Positions 28,646 to 37,720 of a stretch of 64,000 bases of DNA are shown here, one piece after another. A program made the position numbers and the translations under genes. Below the pieces are notes generated by a model that was not told where the DNA came from, did no database searches, and saw nothing but the letters and a program-made list of their open reading frames with translations. Source of the stretch: Futiania mangrovi (GTDB lineage Bacteria; Pseudomonadota; Alphaproteobacteria; Futianiales; Futianiaceae); the NCBI RefSeq assembly GCF_024158125.1, contig NZ_JAMZFT010000001.1, forward strand, positions 434,001 through 498,000, given 5' to 3'. Each line of letters begins with the position of its first letter. The first letter of the stretch is position 1.

Positions 28646-30664
28646 ATGATCCGTTCTCTGCTGATTGCGAACCGCGGCGAGATCGCCTGCCGCATCATCC
28701 GGACCGCCCGCGCCATGGGCGTGCGCACCGTCGCCGTCTATTCGGACGCCGACGCGGCGGCCCAGCATGTCCGGCTGGCCGACGAGGCGTGGCGGCTGGG
28801 TCCTGCGCCCGCGCGCGAGAGCTATCTCAAGGCCGACCTCATCCTCGACATCGCGCGCCGGGCGGGCGCCGACGCGATCCATCCGGGCTACGGCTTCCTG
28901 TCGGAGAACGCGGGCTTCGCGGAAGCCTGCGCCAAGGCCGGCGTGATCTTCGTCGGCCCGCCCGCGTCCGCGATCCGGGCGATGGGCGGCAAGGACGCGG
29001 CCAAGGCGCTGATGGAGAAGGCGGGCGTGCCTGTCGTGCCCGGCTACCACGGCGAGGACCAGGCGCCCGACCGTCTTCGCGCGGAGGCCGAGCGGATCGG
29101 CTTCCCTCTGCTCGCCAAGGCGGTTGCGGGCGGCGGCGGCAAGGGCATGCGCCTCATCCGCACGATGGCGGAGTTCGACGACGCGGTAGCAGGTGCTGCG
29201 CGCGAGGCAGAGGCGTCCTTCGGCGACGCGACCCTGCTGCTCGAACGCTATGTGGAGGCCGCGCGCCATATCGAGGTGCAGGTGTTCGCCGACACCCACG
29301 GCAACGTGCTTCACCTGAACGAGCGCGACTGCTCCGTCCAGCGCCGCCACCAGAAGGTGCTGGAGGAGGCGCCCGCCCCCGGCATGGACGCGGCGACACG
29401 CGCCGCGATGGGGGCCGCCGCCGTCGAGGCCGCGCGCGCCATCGGCTATGTCGGCGCGGGCACGGTCGAGTTCATCGTGGACGCGGGCCGCGGCCTGTCG
29501 CCGGAAACCTTCTTCTTCATGGAGATGAACACCCGTCTCCAGGTCGAGCATCCGGTGACCGAGGCGATCACCGGCCTGGACCTCGTCGAGTGGCAATTGC
29601 GCGTGGCTAGCGGCGAGGCGCTGCCGATCGGCCAGGGCGAGGTGCCGCTCGACGGCCATGCGATCGAGGCACGCCTCTATGCCGAGGACGTGCCGCGCGG
29701 CTTCCTGCCCGCCACGGGGCGGCTCGACGCGCTGACCTTCGGGGCGGGCGTGCGGATCGATTCCGGCGTCGTCGAGGGCGACACGATCTCGCAGCACTAC
29801 GACCCGATGATCGCCAAGCTGATCGCCCACGGCGCGACGCGCGAGCAGGCGCTGAGCCGGCTGGCGCACGCCTTGCGCGACACGCGCCTTTGCGGCCTGA
29901 CCACCAACCAGCGCTTCCTGATCGACGTGCTGGAGCACCGGGCATTTCGGGAAGGAGGGGTGGAGACGCGCTTCCTCGACCATTACGCCGCCGAGGTCGT
30001 GCGCCCGGAAGGCGAGATCCCGCCGGAGACGGCCTGGCTGATGGCCGCGGCCTATGTCGTGCTGGCCCGCCAGCAGCAGGCCGCCCGCGATCCGTGGGAG
30101 GCCGCGGACGGCTTCCGGGTCAATGCGCAGGCCAGCGACCGCGTGGACTTCGCGCCGGAGGCGGGCTCTCATGTCCCGCGCACGGCGGCCGTGACGCCCC
30201 ATCCCGCATCGGGAGCAGACGCGCGGGGTCTGACGATCGCGTTCGCCGGCGCCGCGCCGGTCGAGGCGGAGGGCAAGGCGTTCGCCGACGGCACGCTGCG
30301 GCTATCGCTCGACGGGCGGGTTCATGCTGCGCGCATCCGGGTCGAGCCGGACGCGCTGATCGTGATGTCCGACGGGGCCACCTGGCGGCTGCCGCTGTTC
30401 GACGCGCTGGCGGCAGAGGAGGCGCATGCGGGCGAGAGCGGCGCGCTGACCGCGCCGATGTCGGGCCGCATCGTCCGCGTCGCCGTCGCAGAAGGGGCGG
30501 AGGTCAAGGCGGGCGACACGATCCTCGTGCTCGAGGCCATGAAGATGGAGCATACGCTGCGCGCGGCGGCCGATGGCACAGTGACCGCGCTGTCGGCGGC
30601 GGAGGGCGACCAGGTGGACGAGGGGGCGGTCCTCGCGGTCGTCACCCCGGCTGAGGACGCCTAG
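28646..30664 (+). CDS. mccA: Methylcrotonoyl-CoA carboxylase alpha subunit
   Basis: Biotin carboxylase and carrier subunit of MCC (liuD). The 672-residue product starts MIRSLLIANRGEIACRIIRTARAMG and has the ATP loop KAVAGGGGKGMRLI, ERDCSVQRRHQKVLEEAPAP and EMNTRLQVEHPVTEAITGLDLVEWQ. The C-terminal biotinyl domain carries EAMKMEH with the modified lysine. The WQLRVASGEALP variant and its pairing with mccB assign it to MCC rather than PCC. Hydratase (liuC) and HMG-CoA lyase (liuE) genes do not follow. Confidence 0.93.
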   Translation: MIRSLLIANRGEIACRIIRTARAMGVRTVAVYSDADAAAQHVRLADEAWRLGPAPARESYLKADLILDIARRAGADAIHPGYGFLSENAGFAEACAKAGVIFVGPPASAIRAMGGKDAAKALMEKAGVPVVPGYHGEDQAPDRLRAEAERIGFPLLAKAVAGGGGKGMRLIRTMAEFDDAVAGAAREAEASFGDATLLLERYVEAARHIEVQVFADTHGNVLHLNERDCSVQRRHQKVLEEAPAPGMDAATRAAMGAAAVEAARAIGYVGAGTVEFIVDAGRGLSPETFFFMEMNTRLQVEHPVTEAITGLDLVEWQLRVASGEALPIGQGEVPLDGHAIEARLYAEDVPRGFLPATGRLDALTFGAGVRIDSGVVEGDTISQHYDPMIAKLIAHGATREQALSRLAHALRDTRLCGLTTNQRFLIDVLEHRAFREGGVETRFLDHYAAEVVRPEGEIPPETAWLMAAAYVVLARQQQAARDPWEAADGFRVNAQASDRVDFAPEAGSHVPRTAAVTPHPASGADARGLTIAFAGAAPVEAEGKAFADGTLRLSLDGRVHAARIRVEPDALIVMSDGATWRLPLFDALAAEEAHAGESGALTAPMSGRIVRVAVAEGAEVKAGDTILVLEAMKMEHTLRAAADGTVTALSAAEGDQVDEGAVLAVVTPAEDA

Positions 30665-30689
30665 AACCTGTCTCGGGAGTTAAGCGCAG

Positions 30690-30977
30690 GTGATTGATCT
30701 TCTGGGTGTTTTCATCACGGTCTTCCTGGCCGAACTGGGCGACAAGACGCAGCTTGCGACCGTGCTGTTCGCCGCCGAGGGGCGCCTGAGCCCGCTGGGC
30801 GTCTTCCTGGCCGCCTCTCTTGCGCTGGTCGCGACGACGGCGCTGGGTGTGGGCGCGGGCGTTCTGGCGGAGAAGCACCTGGCGGCCCTGCCGCTCAAGC
30901 TCATCGCCGGGGTCGGTTTCGTCGTCATCGGCCTGTGGACGATCTGGGGACATTTCGCGGAGCGGGGCGCGGCCTGA
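30690..30977 (+). CDS. Half-size GDT1/TMEM165 (UPF0016) family cation transporter
   Basis: A 95-residue membrane protein with three hydrophobic segments and one copy of the family signature E-x-G-D-K-T (FLAELGDKTQLA, about residues 12-23). Full-length GDT1/MntX-like proteins have two such repeats and export Mn or Ca; here only one repeat is encoded, so a dimer is expected. The start is GTG at 30690, with GGAG about 12 bases upstream. It follows mccA by 25 bases. Transport specificity is not shown by sequence. Confidence 0.8.
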   Translation: MIDLLGVFITVFLAELGDKTQLATVLFAAEGRLSPLGVFLAASLALVATTALGVGAGVLAEKHLAALPLKLIAGVGFVVIGLWTIWGHFAERGAA

Positions 30978-31025
30978 GCCCCGCAGTCTGGAACGCCGGC
31001 CGGAATCGGACTAGCCTTTGCCTCC

Positions 31026-31469
31026 ATGACCCTGCATCTGCAAAAGCTGTGCGTCGGTGCCGAGAGCATCGAGGACCTGGCCGCCTGGCAGGCGGGCGGC
31101 GGGCGCGCCATCGCGCAGGCGAAGGGCTACGACACGCCGGTGCACACGACCCGCATGTCGCCCAAGCGCGTGGCGGAACTGCTCGACGGCGGCGCGCTCT
31201 ACTGGATCATCAAGGGGCAGATGCGCGTGCGCCAGCCCCTGCTCGACATCTGTCCCGTGACGCGGGAGGGGCAGAGCGCGTGCGACCTCGTGCTGGCTGC
31301 CGACCTCATCCCCGTCGTGCCGCGCCGGGTGCGGCCCTTCCAGGGGTGGCGCTACCTGCGGGCGGAGGATGCGCCCGCCGACCTGACAGGGCTTGCCGAG
31401 GGGCAGGCGGCGTTCGAGGATTTCCCGGCGGACCTGCGGCAGGAACTCGCCGAACTGGCCCTGATCTGA
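31026..31469 (+). CDS. DUF1489 family protein
   Basis: A 147-residue alphaproteobacterial protein of unknown function. Family landmarks are LHLQKLCVGAESIEDLAAWQ at the N-terminus, the THTTRMSPKR-like VHTTRMSPKRVAELLDGGALYWIIKGQMRVRQPLLDI in the middle, and LVPVVPRRVRPFQGWRYL-type residues towards the end. No signal peptide or membrane segment. It lies between the GDT1-like gene and mipZ on the same strand. The name is secure, the function is not known. Confidence 0.88.
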   Translation: MTLHLQKLCVGAESIEDLAAWQAGGGRAIAQAKGYDTPVHTTRMSPKRVAELLDGGALYWIIKGQMRVRQPLLDICPVTREGQSACDLVLAADLIPVVPRRVRPFQGWRYLRAEDAPADLTGLAEGQAAFEDFPADLRQELAELALI

Positions 31470-31570
31470 CGCGGCGCGGGGTCGGGGGAACCCGGTATCC
31501 GGCGACTCCTGTTGACGCCCGCCCGATTCCGTCCCCAAGATTTGGTGGCTGTGAAAGGGGCAGTGTCTAC

Positions 31571-32434
31571 ATGTCAGTTTTCGTGAATGGTGCCATCCAG
31601 GGCAGGCAGCGCCACACCGGGGCGCACGTCATCGTGCTCGGCAACGAGAAGGGCGGCTCGGGCAAGACCACGACGGCGATGCATGTCGCGACCGCGCTGA
31701 TGGCGCAGGGACGCACTGTGGGCGCCATGGATCTCGACCTGCGCCAGCGCTCCTTCACCCGCTACATGGAGAACCGGCTGGCGTTCGCGGAGCGCCGCGG
31801 CCTCAAGCTCGCCATGCCCCGTTACGCCAAGGTGAAGGCGAGCGACCTGCCCGAGCGCGCGGCGGCGGAGGCCGAGGAGACGGAGGCCGTGCGCGCCGCC
31901 ATCGGCCGCCTGTCCGACTGCGACTATGTCGTGATCGATTCGCCTGGCAGCTACACCGCGGCCTCGCGCGCCGCCCATGCGCTTGCCGACACGATCGTCA
32001 CGCCGATCAACGACAGCTTCGTGGACTTCGACCTGCTGGCCCATGTCGACCCCGACACGCTGCAGATCGTCGGGCCCAGCCTCTATGCCGAAATGGTATG
32101 GGACGCGCGCAAGGTCCGCGCGATCGAGGATGGCGGCTCCATCGACTGGATCGTCATGCGCAACCGCATGGCGCACGTGAACGCCAAGAACAAGGAGCGG
32201 GTGGGCGCGCTGCTGAAGAAGCTCGCCAAGCGCATTGGGTTCCGCACCGCGCCGGGCTTCTCGGAGCGCGTGATCTACCGGGAACTGTTCCTCAACGGCC
32301 TGACGCTTCTGGATCTGAACGAGAGCGGCGGCGGCCTCAACATGTCTCACGTCGCGGCACGGCAGGAGGTGCGCAACCTCATCGCGGCGCTGCAGCTTCC
32401 CGCGCGCGAGGTTCCCGCCGAGGCGGCGGAATAA
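31571..32434 (+). CDS. mipZ: Division plane positioning ATPase MipZ
   Basis: A ParA/MinD-type ATPase that forms gradients from ParB-marked poles and inhibits FtsZ, placing the septum at midcell in alphaproteobacteria. The 287-residue product has a deviant Walker A NEKGGSGKTTTAMH (about 23-36), the switch region DLDLRQRSFTRYMENR, and DYVVIDSPGSYTAASRAAHALADTIVTPINDSFVDFDLLA. These are hallmark MipZ stretches. The ATG at 31571 begins MSVFVNGAIQ; further upstream the frame overlaps DUF1489. parA and parB are not in the window. Confidence 0.93.
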   Translation: MSVFVNGAIQGRQRHTGAHVIVLGNEKGGSGKTTTAMHVATALMAQGRTVGAMDLDLRQRSFTRYMENRLAFAERRGLKLAMPRYAKVKASDLPERAAAEAEETEAVRAAIGRLSDCDYVVIDSPGSYTAASRAAHALADTIVTPINDSFVDFDLLAHVDPDTLQIVGPSLYAEMVWDARKVRAIEDGGSIDWIVMRNRMAHVNAKNKERVGALLKKLAKRIGFRTAPGFSERVIYRELFLNGLTLLDLNESGGGLNMSHVAARQEVRNLIAALQLPAREVPAEAAE

Positions 32435-32484
32435 GGACCCTCCCGGCTTGGAAAGTCTTTACTGCCGCGCCACATATTAGGGCG

Positions 32485-33225
32485 ATGGTGGATCGCAAGA
32501 AACGACAGGGCGGACCGGTTACGCCTCAGGCCGAAGGGACGCGCGCTCCGCGTGCGGCCGACGAGGTCGCTTCCTTCCTCGCAAAGGTGCGCTCGGCACC
32601 GGCTCCCGTTCCGGACGGGCAACGCGGGCGCCTCGTCTTCGCCATGGACGCAACCATGAGCCGCGCGCCCACCTGGGACCGGGCCATGGCGATCCAGGCC
32701 GACATGTTCCAGGAGGCGGGGCGCGTCGGCGGCCTCGACATCCAGCTCGTCTTCTTCCGTGGGCACGGCGAATGCCGGTCCAGCAAATGGGTGAGGCGGT
32801 CGGCCGACCTGCTCGGGCTGATGACGGCGGTCCAGGTGCGCGGCGGGCTGACCCAGATCGGCAAGGTGCTGAACCACACCCTGCGCGAGACGCAGAAGGA
32901 GCGGGTAAGCGCGCTCGTCTACATCGGCGACATGTGCGAGGAGGATCCCGATCCCCTGTGCGCGACTGCGGCCCAGCTGGGCCTGCGCGGCGTCAAGGCG
33001 TTCATGTTCCACGAGGGCGGGAACCCGGCGGCCGCCCAGACCTTCCGGGAAATCGCGCGCCTGACGGGCGGGGCCTATGCGCCCTTCGACCTCGGCGCGG
33101 CCGACCAGTTGCGCCAGTTGCTCACGGCGGTGGCGGTCTATGCCGCGGGCGGGCGGCGCGCGCTCGCGGACTATGGCAAGCGCGCGGGCGGCGACGTCCT
33201 GCGCATCGCGCACCAGTTGCGTTAG
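32485..33225 (+). CDS. VWA (von Willebrand factor A-like) domain protein
   Basis: A 246-residue cytoplasmic protein: a basic, disordered-looking first 45 residues, then a VWA fold. The metal-site motif reads D55-A-T57-M-S59, a T variant of DxSxS; GGLTQIG (about 130) and YIGDMCEED (about 155) supply the other expected metal ligands. The RETQKERVSALVYIGDMCEE and GVKAFMFHEGGNPAAAQTFREIARLTGGAY stretches recur in alphaproteobacterial homologues. It lies between mipZ and a membrane J-protein with a 13-base gap to the latter. Function unknown. Confidence 0.82.
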   Translation: MVDRKKRQGGPVTPQAEGTRAPRAADEVASFLAKVRSAPAPVPDGQRGRLVFAMDATMSRAPTWDRAMAIQADMFQEAGRVGGLDIQLVFFRGHGECRSSKWVRRSADLLGLMTAVQVRGGLTQIGKVLNHTLRETQKERVSALVYIGDMCEEDPDPLCATAAQLGLRGVKAFMFHEGGNPAAAQTFREIARLTGGAYAPFDLGAADQLRQLLTAVAVYAAGGRRALADYGKRAGGDVLRIAHQLR

Positions 33226-33238
33226 GGAAGCGGCGCAC

Positions 33239-33994
33239 ATGCACTATTTCCTCGCAGGGATCGTCCTCCTGCTCCTGCTCATCGGGCTTGCGCACCTGAT
33301 CGCGAACGCGCAGCCCTCGACCTTGTCGCGCATCGTGAAGGTGGCGGGCGGCACGGTCGCGTCGGTCGCGGCGCTGGCGGCGGCGGCGACGGGCCGGTTC
33401 GGGCTCGCGTTCCTGCTGGGCGCGGGCGCGATGGCGCTGTGGACCGGGCGGCTGCCGTTCGCGGGCCGCTTCGGCCGGATGGGTGGACGGCCGACGGGCG
33501 GGCAGACCTCCCAGGTCCGCACGGCATGGCTCTCGATGGAACTCGATCACGATTCGGGCGAGATGGATGGCGAGGTGATGCGCGGCAGCCTCGCGGGCGC
33601 GCGGCTCACCGACCTGGGCCTCGCGGATCTCGAGGACCTGCTGGCCGAGGTCGCGGACGACAGCCAGACCGTGGCGCTGCTCGAGGCCTATATCGACCGC
33701 CGTTTCGGGCCGGACTGGCGCGGGACCGGTGAGCACGCGGGCGACGGGGCCGAAGGGCACCGCGGGCAGGAGAAGGGCAATCACGGCTCCGGTGCGCGGC
33801 GCCCGCCTGAGGAGGGCATGACGCGCGAGGTGGCGCTTTCCATCCTCGGCCTCGGACCCGATGCGTCCGCCGCCGACATCAAGGCCTCGCACAAGGCGCT
33901 GATGAAGAAGCTGCACCCCGACCAGGGCGGCAGCGACTGGCTGGCCGCGCGGATCAACGCCGCCAAGGACTTCCTCCTCGGCGGTAAGGGTTAA
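33239..33994 (+). CDS. Membrane-anchored J-domain protein (Pam18/Tim14-like C-terminus)
   Basis: A 251-residue protein with two N-terminal hydrophobic segments (about 4-24 and 37-67), a cytosolic middle region with TAWLSMELDHDSGEMDGEV and LAEVADDSQTVALLEAYIDRRFG, a low-complexity linker (about 160-190), and a C-terminal J-domain (about 195-251). The J-domain keeps the HPD motif (KLHPDQGGSD) and ends after a short helix, as in mitochondrial Pam18/Tim14. It should recruit DnaK at the membrane. It follows the VWA gene closely. Confidence 0.85.
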   Translation: MHYFLAGIVLLLLLIGLAHLIANAQPSTLSRIVKVAGGTVASVAALAAAATGRFGLAFLLGAGAMALWTGRLPFAGRFGRMGGRPTGGQTSQVRTAWLSMELDHDSGEMDGEVMRGSLAGARLTDLGLADLEDLLAEVADDSQTVALLEAYIDRRFGPDWRGTGEHAGDGAEGHRGQEKGNHGSGARRPPEEGMTREVALSILGLGPDASAADIKASHKALMKKLHPDQGGSDWLAARINAAKDFLLGGKG

Positions 33995-34090
33995 GTCACG
34001 GGATGCGTGCTAGGACTGGACCGTCCCGCGCGGTTCGGCCTAATGATCGTGCTGGCGGGCCGAGCAACAACCCAGAGGTGTCCGTAGCCG

Positions 34091-34981
34091 ATGACCCAAC
34101 GCAAGCGTCTGCGCAAGGCCGTGTTTCCCGTGGCCGGCCTGGGAACCCGCTTCCTTCCGGCGACGAAGGCCATGCCGAAGGAAATGCTCCCCGTCGTCGA
34201 CAAGCCGCTGATCCAGTACGCGGTGGAGGAGGCGCGCGCTGCCGGGATCGAGGAGTTCATCTTCGTCACCGGCAAGGGCAAGACGGCGCTGGAGGATCAT
34301 TTCGACCGCTCGGCGGAGCTTGAAGACCTGCTGGGCAAGCGCGGCAAGAAGGCGGAACTGGACGCGCTCCTGAAGACGCAGCTCGGGTCCGGCCAGGTCG
34401 CCTATACCCGCCAGCTCGATCCGCTGGGCCTCGGCCATGCGGTCTGGTGCGCGCGCAATATCGTCGGCGACGAGCCGTTCGCGATTCTCCTGCCGGACGA
34501 TCTCGTGCTGGCCGACCGGCCCTGTCTTGCGCAGATGGTCGAGGTCTACGAGGAAACCGGCGGCAACGTGGTCGCGGTGATGGATGTCCCGCGCGAGCAT
34601 ACTCGCCGCTACGGCATCCTCGACGTGGCGCATGACGACGGGCGGCTCGCCTCCGTGCGCGGACTGGTGGAGAAGCCGGCGCCGGAGGAGGCTCCCTCGA
34701 CCCTGTCGATCATCGGGCGCTACATCCTGATGCCGGAGGTGTTCGAGCAGCTGGACCGCCAGCAGACCGGCGCGGGGGGCGAAATCCAGCTGACCGACGC
34801 CATGGCGACGCTGCTTGGGCGTCAGCCATTCCACGGGCTGAGGTTCGAAGGCACGCGCTTCGACTGCGGCGACAAGGCGGGCTTCGTGCAGGCGCAGATC
34901 GCGTTTGCGCTGCAGCGCCCGGACATTGCGCCGGCGGTGCGCAGCTATCTCGGCACGCTGCTTGCTGAAGGGGCGGCCTGA
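34091..34981 (+). CDS. galU: UTP--glucose-1-phosphate uridylyltransferase
   Basis: Makes UDP-glucose from glucose-1-phosphate and UTP. The 296-residue nucleotidyltransferase has the N-terminal signature FPVAGLGTRFLPATKAMPKEMLPVVDKPLIQ (residues 12-42), the metal/nucleotide site LLPDDLV, and the substrate loop GEIQLTDAMATLL. Length is typical of GalU. It is followed 62 bases later by ugd, which uses its product. Confidence 0.94.
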   Translation: MTQRKRLRKAVFPVAGLGTRFLPATKAMPKEMLPVVDKPLIQYAVEEARAAGIEEFIFVTGKGKTALEDHFDRSAELEDLLGKRGKKAELDALLKTQLGSGQVAYTRQLDPLGLGHAVWCARNIVGDEPFAILLPDDLVLADRPCLAQMVEVYEETGGNVVAVMDVPREHTRRYGILDVAHDDGRLASVRGLVEKPAPEEAPSTLSIIGRYILMPEVFEQLDRQQTGAGGEIQLTDAMATLLGRQPFHGLRFEGTRFDCGDKAGFVQAQIAFALQRPDIAPAVRSYLGTLLAEGAA

Positions 34982-35043
34982 CGGCTCCGCGCTTGCGGGG
35001 CCTGTCTCCATGTTGAACGGATTGTAAGAGGAAGGGGCGGCGG

Positions 35044-36363
35044 ATGCGTGTCGCGATGATCGGAACGGGCTATGTCGGCCTGGTTTCGGGTGCCTGCTTT
35101 TCGGATTTCGGCCACGAGGTCGTGTGCGTCGACAAGGACGCAGCCAAGATCGACCGGCTGAAGCGGGGCGAAATCCCGATCTACGAACCGGGCCTCGACA
35201 GCCTCGTCGCGGAGAACGTCAAGGCGGGCCGGCTGTCCTTCACGACGAGCCTCGCCGACGCGGTGCCCGACGCCGACGCGGTATTCATCGCGGTCGGCAC
35301 GCCTTCGCGGCGCGGCGACGGCTATGCGGATCTTTCCTACGTGTTCGCGGCGGCCGAAGAGATCGCGCATGCACTGCGCGGCTATACCGTCGTCGTCACC
35401 AAGTCGACTGTTCCGGTCGGCACCAACCGCGAGGTGATGCGCCGTATCCGGGCGGCGTCGCCGGACGCCGATTTCGACGTCGCGTCGAACCCGGAATTCC
35501 TGCGCGAAGGTGCGGCGATCGAGGACTTCAAGCGCCCCGACCGCATCGTGGTCGGCGCCGACAGCGACCGTGCGCGCGAACTCATGCGCGCGCTCTACCG
35601 GCCGCTCTATCTCAACGAGACGCCGATGGTCATGACCTCGCCCGAGACGGCGGAGGTGATCAAGTACGCGGCCAACGCCTTCCTTGCGACGAAGATCACC
35701 TTCATCAACGAGGTGGCGAACCTTTGTGAGAAGGTGGGCGCGAACGTGCAGGAGGTTGCGCGCGGTATCGGTCTCGATGGGCGCATTGGCTCGAAGTTCC
35801 TGCACGCCGGTCCGGGGTACGGCGGCTCGTGCTTCCCGAAGGACACGCTGGCGCTGGTGCGCACGGCGCAGGATGTGGGCAGCCCGCTGCGGATCGTGGA
35901 AACCGTGGTCTCCGTGAACGACGCGCGCAAGAAGGAGATGGCCGAGAAGGTGATCGCCGCGTGCGGCGGTAGCGTCGAGGGCAAGTCCATCGCCGTCCTG
36001 GGCGTGACCTTCAAGCCCAACACCGACGACATGCGCGAGGCGCCCTCGCTCGACATCATTCCCGCGCTTCAGGCCGCGGGTGCCACGATCCGCGCCCACG
36101 ATCCGGAAGGCATGGAGGAGGCGGGCAAGCTTCTGGAGGGCGTGTCGTGGTGCGACGGCCCCTATCACGCGATGGAGAACGCCGACGCGACGGTCATCAT
36201 CACCGAGTGGAATGCCTACCGCGCCCTCGACCTGCCGCGGATCGCGCGCATGATGCGGGGTACCGTGTTCGTCGACCTGCGCAACATCTACAAGCCGAGC
36301 GAGGCCGAGGCCGCCGGCCTCAGCTATACGGGCATCGGCCGCGGCAAGGCGCCCGCGGCCTGA
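35044..36363 (+). CDS. ugd: UDP-glucose 6-dehydrogenase
   Basis: Oxidises UDP-glucose to UDP-glucuronate with two NAD. The 439-residue product has the Rossmann start MRVAMIGTGYVGLVSGACFSDFGH, VASNPEFLREGAAIEDF, and the catalytic cysteine in GPGYGGSCFPKDTLAL. The C-terminal NAD/UDP-binding part shows GVTFKPNTDDMREAPSLDII. An AGGAAGGGGCGG stretch precedes the ATG. With galU it provides precursors for acidic surface polysaccharide or uronic-acid-containing lipids; no glycosyltransferase is adjacent. Confidence 0.95.
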   Translation: MRVAMIGTGYVGLVSGACFSDFGHEVVCVDKDAAKIDRLKRGEIPIYEPGLDSLVAENVKAGRLSFTTSLADAVPDADAVFIAVGTPSRRGDGYADLSYVFAAAEEIAHALRGYTVVVTKSTVPVGTNREVMRRIRAASPDADFDVASNPEFLREGAAIEDFKRPDRIVVGADSDRARELMRALYRPLYLNETPMVMTSPETAEVIKYAANAFLATKITFINEVANLCEKVGANVQEVARGIGLDGRIGSKFLHAGPGYGGSCFPKDTLALVRTAQDVGSPLRIVETVVSVNDARKKEMAEKVIAACGGSVEGKSIAVLGVTFKPNTDDMREAPSLDIIPALQAAGATIRAHDPEGMEEAGKLLEGVSWCDGPYHAMENADATVIITEWNAYRALDLPRIARMMRGTVFVDLRNIYKPSEAEAAGLSYTGIGRGKAPAA

Positions 36364-36393
36364 CGCCTCTCGGGGATGTCCTTGAGAACGTGG

Positions 36394-36420
36394 AAGCGGC
36401 CGGGGCAACCCGGCCGTTTC
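36394..36420. terminator. Bidirectional terminator between ugd and the D,D-carboxypeptidase gene
   Basis: CGGCCGGG (36397-36404) pairs with CCCGGCCG (36409-36416) around GCAA, flanked by AA and TTT. It serves the convergent genes on both sides. Confidence 0.8.
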
Positions 36421-37720
36421 AGTATTCGGCGACGTTCAGGGTGCCGTCCGGGCCGATCAGGGCGCAGTCGATCGCCCGGCGGGCAAGCGTCGCGCAGGTC
36501 TGCGCCGCGGCCGTCTCGGTGAAACCGGCAAGCCGGGAGCGGAACAGCGTCTTGCCGCGTTCCTGCAACGGCACGACATCGGCGAGCGCCAACCCGACGA
36601 GGTGGGGATAGGCTGCACGCACCGTCTCCGCGTGCTTCTGGGCGGCCTCGGCCGTGCGGAAGGCGCCGATCTGGATGACCCAGCCGTCCTCGGGCACGTC
36701 GGGGCTGTCGCGGCTGCCCATCTCGCCGTTCGCTGCAAGCGCGCCGATCAGGTCGGACAGGGCCTCACGGTCCTTGGCGCGTGGCAGGGGCACCTCGCGC
36801 AACGGGTTCGGCTCGGGCACCGCTGCTGCCGCGGCGACCGCGACCGGCAGTTCGGGGCGCATCCGCGGCAGCGGGCGTTCGTCGGCGGCCAGTCGCTGAT
36901 GGGTCGGCGCCTTGGGAATCCGGGCGAACGCCTCGCTCATCAGGTCGACCATGTGCGCATCCCGGCTGCGCGACGTGCGGCCGCCGAACACGACGCCGAC
37001 CAGGTGCCGGCCCTTGCGCTTGGCGGACGACGCGAGGTTGAAGCCCGACGCGTTGATATATCCGGTCTTCAGACCGTCGGCGCCCTCGAACCCGGTCAGG
37101 AACCGGTTGTGCGTGCGGTGCGTCACGCCCCGGAAACGGAACGTCTCGGAAGCAAAATAGCGATAGTACTGCGGAAAGTCGGTCATCAGGCGCTGCGCCA
37201 GGGTCGCCATGTCGCGGGCGGTCGTCTGCTGGGCCCGGTCCGGGAGGCCATGGGCGTTCCGAAATGTCGTCCGCGCCATGCCGAGCTCGTGCGCCTTGCG
37301 CGTCATCATCTTTGCGAAGCTGCGTTCTGACCCGCCCAGATGCTCGCCCACGGCGGTGGCCACGTCGTTTGCCGACTTCACGATCAGGGCGACGATGGCA
37401 TCCTCGACCTCGATCGTCTCCCCCGGCTTGAGGCCAAGCTTCGAGGGCGGTTCTGCCGCGGCGAAGCGCGACACCTCGATGGGCGTCGACAGCCTGACGC
37501 GCCGCTCGTCCAGTGCCTCGAACAGCAGGTAGAGCGTCATCATCTTGGTGAGCGAGGCGGGGTAGCGCCTGGCATCCGCGTTGCGGGCATGCAGTACGCG
37601 GCCTGTGTCGGCGTCCATGACGATGCTGGCGTATTTGTCCGCGTGCGCCGCCTGTGGCAGTGCGGCAATCCCGCCGAGGATTGCGCAGAGCACCACCAGC
37701 CCCCCCCAAACACTTCGCAT
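36419..37720 (-). CDS. D-alanyl-D-alanine carboxypeptidase with C-terminal SPOR domain
   Basis: A penicillin-binding protein that trims pentapeptide side chains in the periplasm. The 433-residue product has a signal peptide (cleavage expected after AHA, residue 27). Active-site motifs are S56-LTK (SxxK), S116-AN (SxN) and K218-TG. A proline-rich linker (about 275-310) leads to a SPOR domain (about 345-425, GWVIQIGAFRTAEAAQKHAETV), which in other proteins binds denuded septal peptidoglycan. The architecture matches the alphaproteobacterial DacC/DacF type. It diverges from the phasin gene. Confidence 0.92.
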   Translation of the reverse strand: MRSVWGGLVVLCAILGGIAALPQAAHADKYASIVMDADTGRVLHARNADARRYPASLTKMMTLYLLFEALDERRVRLSTPIEVSRFAAAEPPSKLGLKPGETIEVEDAIVALIVKSANDVATAVGEHLGGSERSFAKMMTRKAHELGMARTTFRNAHGLPDRAQQTTARDMATLAQRLMTDFPQYYRYFASETFRFRGVTHRTHNRFLTGFEGADGLKTGYINASGFNLASSAKRKGRHLVGVVFGGRTSRSRDAHMVDLMSEAFARIPKAPTHQRLAADERPLPRMRPELPVAVAAAAAVPEPNPLREVPLPRAKDREALSDLIGALAANGEMGSRDSPDVPEDGWVIQIGAFRTAEAAQKHAETVRAAYPHLVGLALADVVPLQERGKTLFRSRLAGFTETAAAQTCATLARRAIDCALIGPDGTLNVAEY

